The notes under the pieces were generated by a model, which saw only the letters and a list, made by a program, of their open reading frames with translations, made no database searches and was not told where the DNA came from. DNA of 64,000 nt from Rhodococcus sp. BP22. Lineage in GTDB: Bacteria > Actinomycetota > Actinomycetes > Mycobacteriales > Mycobacteriaceae. The stretch's first letter is position 1, and each line of letters starts with the position of its first letter. The stretch is from contig NZ_JACFTB010000001.1 of assembly GCF_014281965.1 (NCBI RefSeq), positions 248,001-312,000 on the forward strand, in the 5' to 3' direction. The position numbers and the translations under genes were made by a program. Shown piece by piece: positions 8,284-16,433 of the stretch.

Positions 8284-8326
8284 AAAAAAGAACCCGCACC
8301 TGCCGGGGGAGACAGAGTGCGGGTTC
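8284..8326 (-). terminator. Rho-independent terminator of the 8.4-9.9 kb cluster
   Basis: 10-bp arms GAACCCGCAC (8290-8299) and GTGCGGGTTC (8317-8326), followed on the minus strand by a run of six T. Located about 70 bp past the stop of the gene at 8394. Confidence 0.75.
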
Positions 8327-8393
8327 TGTGGTGGATTCGCCGCTTCGAGCGTGAAGCCGAACGGGCCTTCGTAGCCGCTGGACTGGGCCGAGT

Positions 8394-8576
8394 TCAGGCC
8401 AGGTCGGCTGGTGGTGTGGTCGGCCGTCCTGCAGCCGTGTCCCGTAGCCACTGAGGTACCTCGCGGCCGGTCCGTTTGCGGATGGCGATAGACGCGCGAG
8501 CAGCGGCAGCAGCCACCTCGGGGCGTTCCGCGGGTCGGTCGGTCTGCTGTTCGGTCTGCTTTTCGGTGGTGGTCAT
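8394..8576 (-). CDS. 60-aa protein with PQWLRD/GRPTTPP tail, copy 1
   Basis: Starts MTTTEKQTEQQTDRPAERPE, continues with an Ala-rich helix and ends PQWLRDTAAGRPTTPPADLA. The ATG at 8576 overlaps the stop of the upstream gene (ATGA). Paralogues lie at 7938-8105 and, degenerate, at 25.2 kb, and the tail alone ends the unrelated 134-aa protein at 19.3 kb. The function is unknown; conservation of the C-terminus suggests it is the functional part. Confidence 0.6.
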   Translation of the reverse strand: MTTTEKQTEQQTDRPAERPEVAAAAARASIAIRKRTGREVPQWLRDTAAGRPTTPPADLA

Positions 8577-8905
8577 CGCGGGTCCTCTCGCTCGTTCTGG
8601 GTTTCAGTGTCCTCGGTTTCCGGTGGTTGCGCCAGTGCACGACGAGCTGCGGCGCGATCGGAGACTGCGACCAGGACGTCTTCTTCGGTCTTAGTAATGA
8701 GTGGTGAGTCGGTGACGGTGGCGTAGATGTCCCAGCCCAGGGCAGCCTCGTCGTCGTTGGCGCTGGTGGTGTGATCGAGACACCAGGTGATCCTCGACCA
8801 CGCCTGAGCACGTCTATCTGCCACGGTGCGTTGGCGGACGGTGAAAGCAACTCCTGCGACGGCGAGGACGCCGACGATCAGGGTCACCCATGTTTGAGCG
8901 GGCAT
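8573..8905 (-). CDS. Small membrane protein of unknown function
   Basis: A 110-residue protein with one N-terminal transmembrane helix (WVTLIVGVLAVAGVAFTV), then a cytoplasmic-type domain of about 85 residues rich in Ala, Asp and Arg. It overlaps the following small gene by ATGA. No family was recognised. The arrangement (membrane protein plus 60-aa tail protein plus terminator) recurs in degraded form just to the left. Confidence 0.6.
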   Translation of the reverse strand: MPAQTWVTLIVGVLAVAGVAFTVRQRTVADRRAQAWSRITWCLDHTTSANDDEAALGWDIYATVTDSPLITKTEEDVLVAVSDRAAARRALAQPPETEDTETQNEREDPR

Positions 8906-8959
8906 CAGTGGCCGTTCCTTTCAGGTCGTTCGGCGGCGGGTGTTTTCTCGACTAGACGC

Positions 8960-9124
8960 TCACCAGGCCGACGCGATGGCGCGACTGCGCTGGGTGCGTC
9001 GGGTGCCCTTGCGGTGAGCAGGTACGTGCTTGGACGCGGCCGACGAGCGACGCAGCTCCAGACGGGCGCGCAACTGCTCGGGCGAGGCCGACGTGTTGGC
9101 GCAGGTTTTCTTCTTGGCGGCCAC
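8960..9124 (-). CDS. 54-aa basic peptide
   Basis: A GTG start at 9124 preceded by AGGAAGGGG gives a Lys/Arg-rich peptide (MAAKKKTCANTSASPEQLRA, later HRKGTRRTQRSRAIASAW). The strong ribosome-binding site and placement in a run of same-strand small genes support it. It is highly basic, so nucleic-acid binding is possible; no family was recognised. Confidence 0.5.
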   Translation of the reverse strand: MAAKKKTCANTSASPEQLRARLELRRSSAASKHVPAHRKGTRRTQRSRAIASAW

Positions 9125-9168
9125 TGTCGGCCCCTTCCTGGGTCTAATTGCTACGGGACGAGAATTTT

Positions 9169-9408
9169 CTAATCGCGCCGGGCGCCCAGCGGATCCGGTG
9201 TCGGCGCAGCCACGCGAGCGAAGGCGACGATCGCCACCAAAGAGACACTGAATCCAACCAGTACCGCCAGTAGAAGTCGCCCGGCAGTCGCGAGTGTGCC
9301 GTCCAGAGCTATCGCGTTCGGTAGCGCGGCCGCCAGAGCCAGCTCTACGGTCGCGAGCGTGATCAGGATCCAGCTCAACGTCTCTCGCAGTGTCGGTGTG
9401 ATGGTCAT
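9169..9408 (-). CDS. Small two-helix membrane protein
   Basis: A 79-residue protein with two hydrophobic segments (LSWILITLATVELALAAALP and RLLLAVLVGFSVSLVAIVAF). A G-run precedes the ATG and can serve as a ribosome-binding site. It lies in the leftward small-gene cluster. The function is unknown. Confidence 0.55.
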   Translation of the reverse strand: MTITPTLRETLSWILITLATVELALAAALPNAIALDGTLATAGRLLLAVLVGFSVSLVAIVAFARVAAPTPDPLGARRD

Positions 9409-9551
9409 GATGATGTCCCCCCCCTGGACGAGTGTGTGGTCGATGGTGTCTGACGTGACCGGGTCGGTTGGTTCAGCAGGTGTACGTCGCCGGTGCAGTC
9501 GGTGGCCGCGGTGAGCCGAGCCGCTGTTTGGGCTCTTCCTCGGAGATACAT
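9405..9551 (-). CDS. Possible 48-aa ORF overlapping the next gene
   Basis: ATG 9551 opens a short frame (MYLRGRAQTAARLTAATD) whose TGA overlaps the ATG of the membrane protein at 9408. The overlap is its only support, and it includes the G-run that probably serves as the ribosome-binding site. Low confidence. Confidence 0.2.
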   Translation of the reverse strand: MYLRGRAQTAARLTAATDCTGDVHLLNQPTRSRQTPSTTHSSRGGTSS

Positions 9552-9561
9552 TTTGCCTTGG

Positions 9562-9915
9562 TCAGGCGCGCACGGGTACCTCGATCGAGGTGAGGTGCTT
9601 CAGGTTCGCGAGTATTTCTGTGGCGCTGGTCAGCGACCAACCGCCGTCGCCGAGCCCCCACGTAATACCGTCGAGGTCTGCGCTGTTCAAGGTGACGGTG
9701 GTGTTGTGCTGCTCCGGATCCGCGAATTCGATGCCCGTGACGACGAGCTGGTCGGGGGTGATCTCTTCGAGAAAAGACACGGCGTGGAGTGCTTCCTCGA
9801 TCTCTTCGACGGTTTCTCCGAGGTGGATGGGGTAGGCCTGCAGCAGGTCTGCGGGAGGTTCGACCGGCACGACCAGCAAGGTCAGCGCGGCGCGTTCGAT
9901 GGTGGTGACAGTCAT
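9562..9915 (-). CDS. Conserved-looking hypothetical protein, 117 aa
   Basis: A soluble acidic protein (pattern EEIEEALHAVSFLEEITPD, then VTLNSADLDGITWGLGDGGW). AGGAGA lies just upstream of ATG 9915. It is the first gene of the leftward cluster after the terminator of the nuclease gene. No domain was recognised. Confidence 0.6.
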   Translation of the reverse strand: MTVTTIERAALTLLVVPVEPPADLLQAYPIHLGETVEEIEEALHAVSFLEEITPDQLVVTGIEFADPEQHNTTVTLNSADLDGITWGLGDGGWSLTSATEILANLKHLTSIEVPVRA

Positions 9916-10020
9916 GGTGTTTCTCCTGCTCAGAAGGACGGGCGACTCGGAATTCCTGGTTGCTTCGAAGTTGTTCCGATGTTGGCTCCGCCAACTGGCG
10001 CAGGGTGCCCCGGTGAGAGC

Positions 10021-10063
10021 AAAAAAGAACCCACACCTGCCGGTGAGGGCGGAGTGCGGGTTC
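10021..10063 (-). terminator. Terminator of the DUF1524 nuclease gene
   Basis: Arms GAACCCACAC and GTGCGGGTTC (one G-T type mismatch) followed by six T on the minus strand, 43 bp past the nuclease stop. Nearly identical to the terminator at 8284-8326. Confidence 0.75.
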
Positions 10064-10105
10064 TGTGGTGGTCAGCAGTCGTGTGATGAGCAGGCATCCA
10101 CGGCG

Positions 10106-11254
10106 TTACTCGCAGCCGACACCGTCACCGTCGCCGTCGAACTTGGTGCTGAATCCGGGCTGTCCGGCATAGATGGGGGCGGCACCTGCTGCACGAACTG
10201 CAGCGCAATTCTTATAGGACACGCTCGAAGGTGCAGGCGCCTCTACCAGCGGTGCTGGCGCTGGGGCTGGGGCAGGTGCAACGGGCACGGGTCGAGGAGC
10301 TGGCGCTGGTGCTACCGGAGCAGGTGCGGGTGCCGGTGCGATGGGTTCCGCAACGGGCGCGGGCGCCGCGACTGGACCGGCGCCGCCGCAGTCACCGAGG
10401 ACGCGGGTGATCGCATCATGCTCGGGCTGAGTGACCCACAGTCCGTAAGCGGCCTTCACCTCGACCTGCCGAGCAACATAGGTGCACCGGTACGCCTTGT
10501 TGCTGGGGAGCCAGGTCGCGGCGTCGCCGTCGCTCTTCTGCTGGTTCGCCGGGCCGTCGACGGCCTGCAGATTACGAGGATCGTTCGCGAAGTTCTGTCG
10601 TGTGGCGGGGTCGAGTTGCTGCGCACCGGTTTGCCAGCTGTTGCTCAAAGCGACTATATGGTCAATTTGCACAGCGCTCGAGGTATCGGTGCCGCGGACG
10701 AAGTTGATGGTGGTGCCGGTGTATGTATCGGCCAGGGTGCCGGTCAGTATTACGCACCCGTTGGACCCCGGCTTCACGGTGATAGCGGTGAGGTCCCGGC
10801 GCAATAAATCGTTGCGAGTATCGCAACCGTTTTTCCCAAATTCGACGGTGACATCGTCGGTCCAGGCCTGCCCGAACATCTCTCGGTCGTACCCGGTCTT
10901 CGGGGCTCGGCCTTTGATCGGCACGGTCGCCAGCAGCGTGAGTGCAGCGTTCGCGCCGTCCGCGTTCTCGACCGCCAGCGCTGCCGGCACGGGAGCGAGC
11001 GCCGACTCGGGTGTAGTCGCGGCGGAGCTCGGAGTTACGGGCGATGTTGTAGCGGCGGCAGCGTTCGGAGTGCTGGTCGTCGTGGCGGATGCTGCCATTA
11101 CGGCTGCCTCCTGCGCGGCGGTGTCCCTCGACCCGGTCGGATCCACCACACCGATGATCAGCAAGCCGGACACGACCGCACCGGTGATCCACGGCCACTT
11201 CCGCCGCCCCTTCGATACGGGTGGCGTCGGCGGTGGGTAATCGAAATCAGACAC
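10106..11254 (-). CDS. Secreted DUF1524 (GmrSD C-terminal/HNH-type) nuclease with Excalibur domain
   Basis: A 382-residue protein. An N-terminal Pro-rich stretch leads to one transmembrane or signal helix (WPWITGAVVSGLLIIGVV), a Thr/Ser/Ala linker, and a DUF1524 nuclease domain (about residues 110-265) with the catalytic block VQIDHIVALSNSW and NLQAVDGPANQQKSD that gives the His and Asn/Lys of the HNH-like fold. A Pro/Ala-rich repeat (APAPAP) leads to a C-terminal Excalibur domain ending FDGDGDGVGCE, a calcium-binding DxDxDGxxCE motif. GTG 11254 has GGGGGA 8 nt upstream. Probably a surface or secreted DNase. Confidence 0.85.
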   Translation of the reverse strand: MSDFDYPPPTPPVSKGRRKWPWITGAVVSGLLIIGVVDPTGSRDTAAQEAAVMAASATTTSTPNAAAATTSPVTPSSAATTPESALAPVPAALAVENADGANAALTLLATVPIKGRAPKTGYDREMFGQAWTDDVTVEFGKNGCDTRNDLLRRDLTAITVKPGSNGCVILTGTLADTYTGTTINFVRGTDTSSAVQIDHIVALSNSWQTGAQQLDPATRQNFANDPRNLQAVDGPANQQKSDGDAATWLPSNKAYRCTYVARQVEVKAAYGLWVTQPEHDAITRVLGDCGGAGPVAAPAPVAEPIAPAPAPAPVAPAPAPRPVPVAPAPAPAPAPLVEAPAPSSVSYKNCAAVRAAGAAPIYAGQPGFSTKFDGDGDGVGCE

Positions 11255-11680
11255 AGTGGTTCTCCCCCAATAGGTAAAAAACGTTGACAAGCGAGGTCGG
11301 TCGATACCGTATCGGGCGCTGATGGTGGCCGTTACGTCCGATATGCCCCGCGCAGCGTCATCCACTCGGTTGGGCTTTTCACATTCTGATGGTGGGAGCA
11401 AGAATTTCGGTGAGCTGCTTTTCTCATTGATAGTGCGGCGTGAGTGTCGACGGTCGGATCGCAGGTCGAGTCAACAGAGTCGAGCCCCACGCTGGATCTC
11501 CGACTCGGCGGTGTCTCCACCGTAGCGGCGGAGGCGTGGCGGAACGGACGCTCAAAGCTTCGGCGGGGAACTGCAACGTGGTCGCTGGCAGCAATCGGGG
11601 TTATTCAACCCCAAAGGATGGAACCGATCGAGGCCAGCCTGCGTCCAAGTCAATGTAGATGCAGACGATTTGGAGGCAGC
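11255..11680. other. Intergenic region upstream of the T7SS cassette
   Basis: No gene is supported. Divergent promoters for the nuclease (minus) and WXG100 operon (plus) should lie here; a TTGACA hexamer occurs at 11284-11289 but no convincing -10 was placed. A stretch at 11527-11620 superficially resembles a tRNA and was rejected. Confidence 0.4.
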
Positions 11681-12001
11681 TTGTCCGACAACTTGCAGGT
11701 CGATACACACCAGATTCGAGAAGCGTCACGACAAGCCGACCAAAAGGCCCAAGCGATTCGTGATGAACTTCGACGTCTCGACTCCACTATCGGCCAGGAA
11801 CTGTTGGTGGACGGATGGAAAGGCAAAGCCGCTTCGGCCTACGACGAATCCTGGCTCGAGTGGAAACACGGTGCGGAGACCGTCGCGGCTGCGTTGGAAG
11901 ACTCATCGGTGCAACTCGCGCTCACTGCGGACGCGTACGACGCGACCGAGGCCTCCAACCACTCTCAGATCGCCAGCATTCTCGATTGGGGTCCGCAGTG
12001 A
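11681..12001 (+). CDS. WXG100-family protein (ESAT-6-like), T7SS partner 1
   Basis: A 106-residue helical protein with the WXG turn (DGWKGKAASAYDESW, Trp-Lys-Gly about residue 43). WXG100 proteins form helical hairpins exported by the type VII (ESX) secretion system, often as heterodimers. The TTG at 11681 has GGAGG 4 nt upstream; a longer frame from 11444 has no ribosome site. It overlaps the next gene by GTGA, so both are co-translated and probably pair. Confidence 0.8.
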   Translation: MSDNLQVDTHQIREASRQADQKAQAIRDELRRLDSTIGQELLVDGWKGKAASAYDESWLEWKHGAETVAAALEDSSVQLALTADAYDATEASNHSQIASILDWGPQ

Positions 12002-12285
12002 CGAAGTTCGAGATCGACCTCGTTCAACTCGACGGAGCCGTGGACACAATGGCCAGCTTTGGCCGATTCGTTGAGGACAGCCTCGCAGATGTGGAACGTC
12101 AGGTCTCCGACCTCCACCTGACCTGGTCCAGCCCTGCTGCCACAGCACAACGAGCAGCGCACGACCGCTGGGCAACCGGAGTCAACGAGATGCGTGAAAA
12201 TCTTGCTGAACTGCGCGAAGTGGCCAGGATTGCTCATACCAATTACCAGGGAGCCGTCGACACCAACTCCCGGATGTGGCCGTAA
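11998..12285 (+). CDS. WXG100-like protein with WSS turn, T7SS partner 2
   Basis: A 95-residue predicted helical hairpin; the turn is LTWSSPAATAQRAAHDRW, with WSS in place of WXG. It begins with GTG overlapping the stop of partner 1 and ends directly against the ATG of the toxin gene (TAA-ATG, no gap). Size, position and helical pattern support a heterodimer with partner 1 that escorts the toxin to a type VII secretion machine encoded elsewhere. Confidence 0.75.
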   Translation: MTKFEIDLVQLDGAVDTMASFGRFVEDSLADVERQVSDLHLTWSSPAATAQRAAHDRWATGVNEMRENLAELREVARIAHTNYQGAVDTNSRMWP

Positions 12286-13710
12286 ATGGCACCGCCGATC
12301 CAAGTCGACCCCGACGGGTTCGTCAAAGCCGCAGTCTCCTACGAGTCCGTCCATTCCACGCTGACCGCAGGCGTCACCCGATTGACCTCTGCGTTGGCCG
12401 GATGCGGAGGCTCGGCCGGGTCGGACAACGCCGGTCGCGAATGGACCAATGAATACGATCCAGCCGCTTGGGAAGGAGTTGGAAACCTGGGCGATCTTGC
12501 GATGGCATGCGGGCAGATGCACGACCTTCTCCAGTTCACTGGCGCCAACCATGGCAACGCCGACGCTCAGTCAGGGCCTGCTCCTGATCCGAACGCCGTA
12601 CTGTTCCCACCCGGATCACTCCCGGTCTACCTGGCCGAGATGCCGCCCGCCGCCTTCGGCGGGTCGGATCTCCCACCCACAGGTTGGAGCATGGTTTCCG
12701 GTTACGTCCTGGGCGAGATGTGGCCCAACGGCCACCCCGACAGACTCGTTGCAGCAAGTTCGGCATGGTCGGCGATGGCAGCAGCGGCCCGTGCCGCGCG
12801 CTTCCAGCTTCCGATTGCACGTGCGCTGATCGCATCGCAAATCAGTCCGGAAGTGGATCAGGTACTCGCCCAACACGACATCGTTGCAGGGCAGTTCGAT
12901 GCTCTGGCCGGATACTGCGACGCTCTCGCCACCGCGTGTACCGAGTACGCGGCCTCGATTGGAACGACTAAAGCAGCCGTCGGCCAGGCGCTGATCGAGA
13001 TGGTTGCGCTGATCGCTGTCGATCAGGCCATCGGCTGGGGCTTGGCGATCTTCACCGGCGGCGGTGCCGCAGCGGCCGCACAGGGTGGAATGGCGCTGCT
13101 GCTCACCGCATACGGCGTCAGGATCGCGGGAATCATTCGAGGTCTGCGGATTCTCGTCGAGGCCGGACGCGGACAGATCATCGCATCGCAAAGCCTCACC
13201 AGAGGAGCCGAACTACTCGGACCACTGCTACGTGCGCGCCCAGCCCTCGCAGGGGCCGAAGGCGCACCACTCGCGCAGGGACCGTTTTCGACGTTCATGG
13301 GCCTCCGGCGTCCGCATCTCACAAACGACACCAAAGATAAGATCCTGGCTGACACTCGGGTGTGGGGACCACCGGGGCGGGACTCGAAAGACTTCTACGT
13401 TGTCAAAGCTGACGAAGACGTGATGGTGCCGATTAACAAAACCTACGATGACCAGCCGTGGGTGAAAGATCTTCCCAAGAGCGAGGACGGGCGTTACTAC
13501 ATCGACGAAGCCAATGAGGTCAGGTACCCGGTCAACCCGAAGTGGGAGTTCGGTCATGTTTCGGGTGAGGAGAATTGGCGGCTGCAAGCCCAGGCACAGC
13601 AGGAGGGGTGGACGCAGAAGCAGTTCGACGAGTACATCAATGCGAATCCTGACAAGTTCGCAGTCGAAGACCAGTACGGAAACCGAAGCCATCAGCGGGA
13701 GATGAAGTAG
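12286..13710 (+). CDS. Type VII secreted polymorphic toxin, GH-E nuclease C-terminus
   Basis: A 474-residue protein. The N-terminal 330 residues are an Ala-rich helical secretion/translocation region including a second WXG-like helical section (about 150-225) and a hydrophobic segment (about 240-285). A change of style at LRRPHLTNDTKDKILADTRV marks the toxin domain. The last 60 residues carry the GH-E signature of HNH/Endo VII nucleases: WEFGHVSGEENW, GWTQKQFDEYINANP, EDQYGNRSHQRE. It is preceded by two WXG100-like genes and followed immediately by an ankyrin-repeat immunity gene. Probably an antibacterial DNase or RNase. Confidence 0.82.
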   Translation: MAPPIQVDPDGFVKAAVSYESVHSTLTAGVTRLTSALAGCGGSAGSDNAGREWTNEYDPAAWEGVGNLGDLAMACGQMHDLLQFTGANHGNADAQSGPAPDPNAVLFPPGSLPVYLAEMPPAAFGGSDLPPTGWSMVSGYVLGEMWPNGHPDRLVAASSAWSAMAAAARAARFQLPIARALIASQISPEVDQVLAQHDIVAGQFDALAGYCDALATACTEYAASIGTTKAAVGQALIEMVALIAVDQAIGWGLAIFTGGGAAAAAQGGMALLLTAYGVRIAGIIRGLRILVEAGRGQIIASQSLTRGAELLGPLLRARPALAGAEGAPLAQGPFSTFMGLRRPHLTNDTKDKILADTRVWGPPGRDSKDFYVVKADEDVMVPINKTYDDQPWVKDLPKSEDGRYYIDEANEVRYPVNPKWEFGHVSGEENWRLQAQAQQEGWTQKQFDEYINANPDKFAVEDQYGNRSHQREMK

Positions 13711-14127
13711 ATGACCGAAACCGATCGAGCCGGGCGCGTTCCGCTGCATTATGCGGCACTGGATGGGGAAGTCGAGAACGTCCGACGACTGCTGAGTGAG
13801 ACCGATGATCCGGACCCACGGGACTTGGAAGGCTGGACGCCTCTCCTGTTCGCGTCACGGGCAGCACGTACAGAGATCGTGGAAATGCTGCTCGACGCTG
13901 GCGCGCGGGTGGATGCGGTCACTGAGAAGGGGTACCCAGCGTTGTACTGGGCCATCGTCGGTTCGGGCAAAGACGCGGTCGGCACAATTCGATTGCTACG
14001 TAAACGAGGAGCCGACCCGACCGCGAAAACGATGAAGGGTTACTTCGGGTTGAAGAGCCCCATCGATCACCTTCATCGAGTCGAATATCCCGAGCACATC
14101 CGCGCCGAATTCGCAGACCTCCTATGA
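13711..14127 (+). CDS. Ankyrin-repeat immunity protein
   Basis: A 138-residue protein with three to four ankyrin repeats (GRVPLHYAALDGEVENVRRL; GWTPLLFASRAARTEIVEML; GYPALYWAIVGSGKDAVGTI). Ankyrin proteins are a recognised immunity class for polymorphic toxins. The ATG follows the toxin stop with no gap, the expected position for a cognate immunity gene, so it probably binds and blocks the GH-E domain in the producing cell. Confidence 0.8.
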   Translation: MTETDRAGRVPLHYAALDGEVENVRRLLSETDDPDPRDLEGWTPLLFASRAARTEIVEMLLDAGARVDAVTEKGYPALYWAIVGSGKDAVGTIRLLRKRGADPTAKTMKGYFGLKSPIDHLHRVEYPEHIRAEFADLL

Positions 14128-14540
14128 ATGACTACCCCGATTTCCCTGACACGGTCAGGGAAATTCAGACAACCGCGAAACAGATCCAAGAAAAACTGGT
14201 ATCGATACGGGGAACCGGCAGCACGACCGGCAGCCAGGCTGTGACGGTAGTTGTAGACGCCTCCGGCCGGTTGAAAGATATAACGCTAACTAACGCCGCA
14301 CTGTCACGTCCGCGGCAGCTCCCCACGCTGATCTTGGAGGCAGCGGCGGCAGCAGAGTCCGACGCTGCGTGCAAGGTCGATGACGCACTGCGTCCACTGA
14401 CTTCCGACACGCGCATCGGACCCGCGATGGATGCCTTCAGGCAGGAATTCGGCGCCGAGGACGAGCACACGCCGCCGCAGTCGGCGAACGATGAGGCGTA
14501 CTTCCAAGATGCCAGCGCCAACGGGTGGATACGTGATTGA
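14124..14540 (+). CDS. YbaB/EbfC-like protein of the T7SS cassette
   Basis: A 138-residue protein with an N-terminal helix, a central beta section (AVTVVVDASGRLKDITLTNA) and an Ala-rich helix, matching the YbaB/EbfC-like fold frequently found beside WXG100 genes in actinobacteria. It overlaps the immunity gene by ATGA, completing a five-gene coupled operon. The role in secretion is unknown; canonical EbfC proteins bind DNA. Confidence 0.65.
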   Translation: MNDYPDFPDTVREIQTTAKQIQEKLVSIRGTGSTTGSQAVTVVVDASGRLKDITLTNAALSRPRQLPTLILEAAAAAESDAACKVDDALRPLTSDTRIGPAMDAFRQEFGAEDEHTPPQSANDEAYFQDASANGWIRD

Positions 14541-15314
14541 CAAGTTTGTGCCCTAATTTCCCACCCGCACTACTGCATGCGATTGAAGTTCACTTTGAAG
14601 GGCCCCATCGTGGCATCAAAGGATCCCTCTCACGCAGCTATAGCCGATTAGTACTGCTCCAAGCTGCTACACGTGCCGATACCGGGACAGACTCCAAATC
14701 CGCGCATGACGATGCCGGCAGAACTCCCGCACGATCTGTTTACCGAAGGCGGTGTTCTGACGGGTCAGCATCATCGCCGTAGCGGCGGCCTGGTATACGG
14801 CAGCTACCAGGGGCCCTGTCGCTGCAGACGACTGCGGCGCTCGGTTCGGGCCGTAGACCGTCCCAAGCTCTTTCAGCACCTCCTCCGCGACAGACCCACT
14901 CCGAGACCTGTTGAAGAGGTCGACCAAGGCGGTCGATTGATATGAAATTTGGTGTCGAAGAAATCATGAATCACCCGGACACGACTGGGTGATTCGATCC
15001 ACAAGGGGGCGGGCAATCGCTGCCCCCTCGCTCACTCTATTCGCTCAGATTCCCATCCTTCGAGGCCCAAGCTCTGGTCGACCCCGGCGGCGGTGAACTG
15101 CAAGGAGCGCTAGATCAGGTCTTGAAAGCAGATGTCCCGGTCCATGCGCGCTGCCGTTTTGTCGAACGGGATGGCATGGATCTTGGTGTGGCTTCTCATT
15201 CGATGTGGCGAAGGCCCCGTCGGGTGACCTGCAGTTCACCACGTCCTTCGGTTGCCCCGATGATGGATCCTTCTCATTGGATCCAGCGGATTTCTCGCCC
15301 GACCGATTTGCTGA
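14541..15314. other. Non-coding or decayed stretch with hairpins
   Basis: No complete gene is supported. Hairpins occur at 14968-14995 (9-bp arms GAATCACCC/GGGTGATTC) and 15004-15028 (AGGGGGC/GCCCCCT). A minus-strand Ala-rich frame at 14667-14927 could be a decayed gene but matches nothing recognised. Confidence 0.4.
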
Positions 15315-15599
15315 CTAAGGCGACACACCCACGATTCGATGCCGACGCTGCCAAAACCAGACAGCTGCCACTGCGATCACGGCAACGAGCCAAATGATCG
15401 TGATTAACAGGCCAGCTGCAAAGCTGTACCTCTCGAAAAGAGGTTGGCCTGCGGATGTATGCGCATAATCCCAGCTCAGGCCACCGACGCTGCTACCGAA
15501 AATGCCCAGCAAACCGATGGACAACACCGTCAAAGCGGCCAGAATCACCTTCACCATGAAGACCTGGTCACCGTTCAATCCTGGACGCCTCATTGTCAT
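15315..15599 (-). CDS. Small two-helix membrane protein
   Basis: A 94-residue protein with two transmembrane helices (VKVILAALTVLSIGLLGIFG and LLITIIWLVAVIAVAAVWFW), a short extracellular loop and a basic C-terminus. The ATG at 15599 is preceded by GAGAGG at 7 nt. The function is unknown. Confidence 0.6.
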   Translation of the reverse strand: MTMRRPGLNGDQVFMVKVILAALTVLSIGLLGIFGSSVGGLSWDYAHTSAGQPLFERYSFAAGLLITIIWLVAVIAVAAVWFWQRRHRIVGVSP

Positions 15600-16433
15600 C
15601 GTCTGACCTCTCAGTGGTCCTAGACCAACCCGAACATCTCCATGCCGTTCAGAGTAAGCGCAAATAGGAGTCGTTGTGGCCCTAAACAGACCCGGGTTGA
15701 AAAATACGTCATGCAACAACAGATTTCGGCCAAAGTGGTGCTGATCAGATGACAAACCACCTGCTTATTGTCGTTGCCGACCAGAGTGTTGCCTCGGAGA
15801 TTCCGCTGACCCGACACGGGGGGTACTACCGCACGAGTCGGCGTCAGGTCGTTCCACACCCTTGAGCTGGAACATCCACGGCTCGGTTGGTGACGAGAAT
15901 ACCGCTCCGAAATCCCCCAGTGCAGACCCTGTCGTTCCATTACCGAGACATCATGTTCGCCACATTCGATGAGAACTCGCCACCACACCGACAGATCACC
16001 TGAGAACTCGCAAGATCAGCTGAGAACCAACACTTGGGGCGACCTCGCTTGCGGTCTGGCTCGACTGAACCCATGGCCAAACCGTTTCGTTTCGTTACAT
16101 GAAACGAAACGAAACGAAATAGGAAGGTAGTGCGGTTTCGGCCCCGGGCTCAGACCAACCCTCGGTGTCAGTTCCGGCCGTATGTGGCGGATTCCCAGTG
16201 AATATGGCGGCGTGATGGCGGAGCGGTTGCTGTATTTGGCGGTAATCAAAGTCGGTGTTGGATCAAGGGGGCCAGCAAAAGAGTTGCGCCGAGGACGACG
16301 TCAAGGCCGGTGTTTGTCACCGACAGTGGTGTGCCAAATGGGGTCTCGTGATGGCAGCTTCCAGACGTGGTCGTTGAGCTCGGACGACCGGTGCGATCGT
16401 TTCCGTCGCATCGCGGGAGCGGAACGATCCGGG
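15600..16433. other. Intergenic region with mobile-element debris
   Basis: No gene is supported. It contains three short TGAGAAC repeats (about 15970-16027), an inverted TTTCGT repeat (16085-16120), and GGCGG-rich motifs (TGTGGCGGA, ATGGCGG) at 16180-16220 that look like transposon ends and recur inverted at 18.05-18.14 kb beyond the amidase gene. Confidence 0.4.
16085..16120. repeat. TTTCGT-type inverted repeat, copy 1
   Basis: TTTCGTTTCGTT followed after 4 nt by repeated GAAAC units, giving a strong inverted repeat. A second version with perfect 12-bp arms lies at 25145-25182. Confidence 0.7.

Noticed and set aside
11527-11625. tRNA-like segment (GGAGGCGTGGCGGAACGG start and a GGGGTT/AACCCC hairpin)
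   Set aside because: The T-loop lacks TTCRA, no anticodon stem can be formed with proper spacing, and the acceptor ends do not pair.
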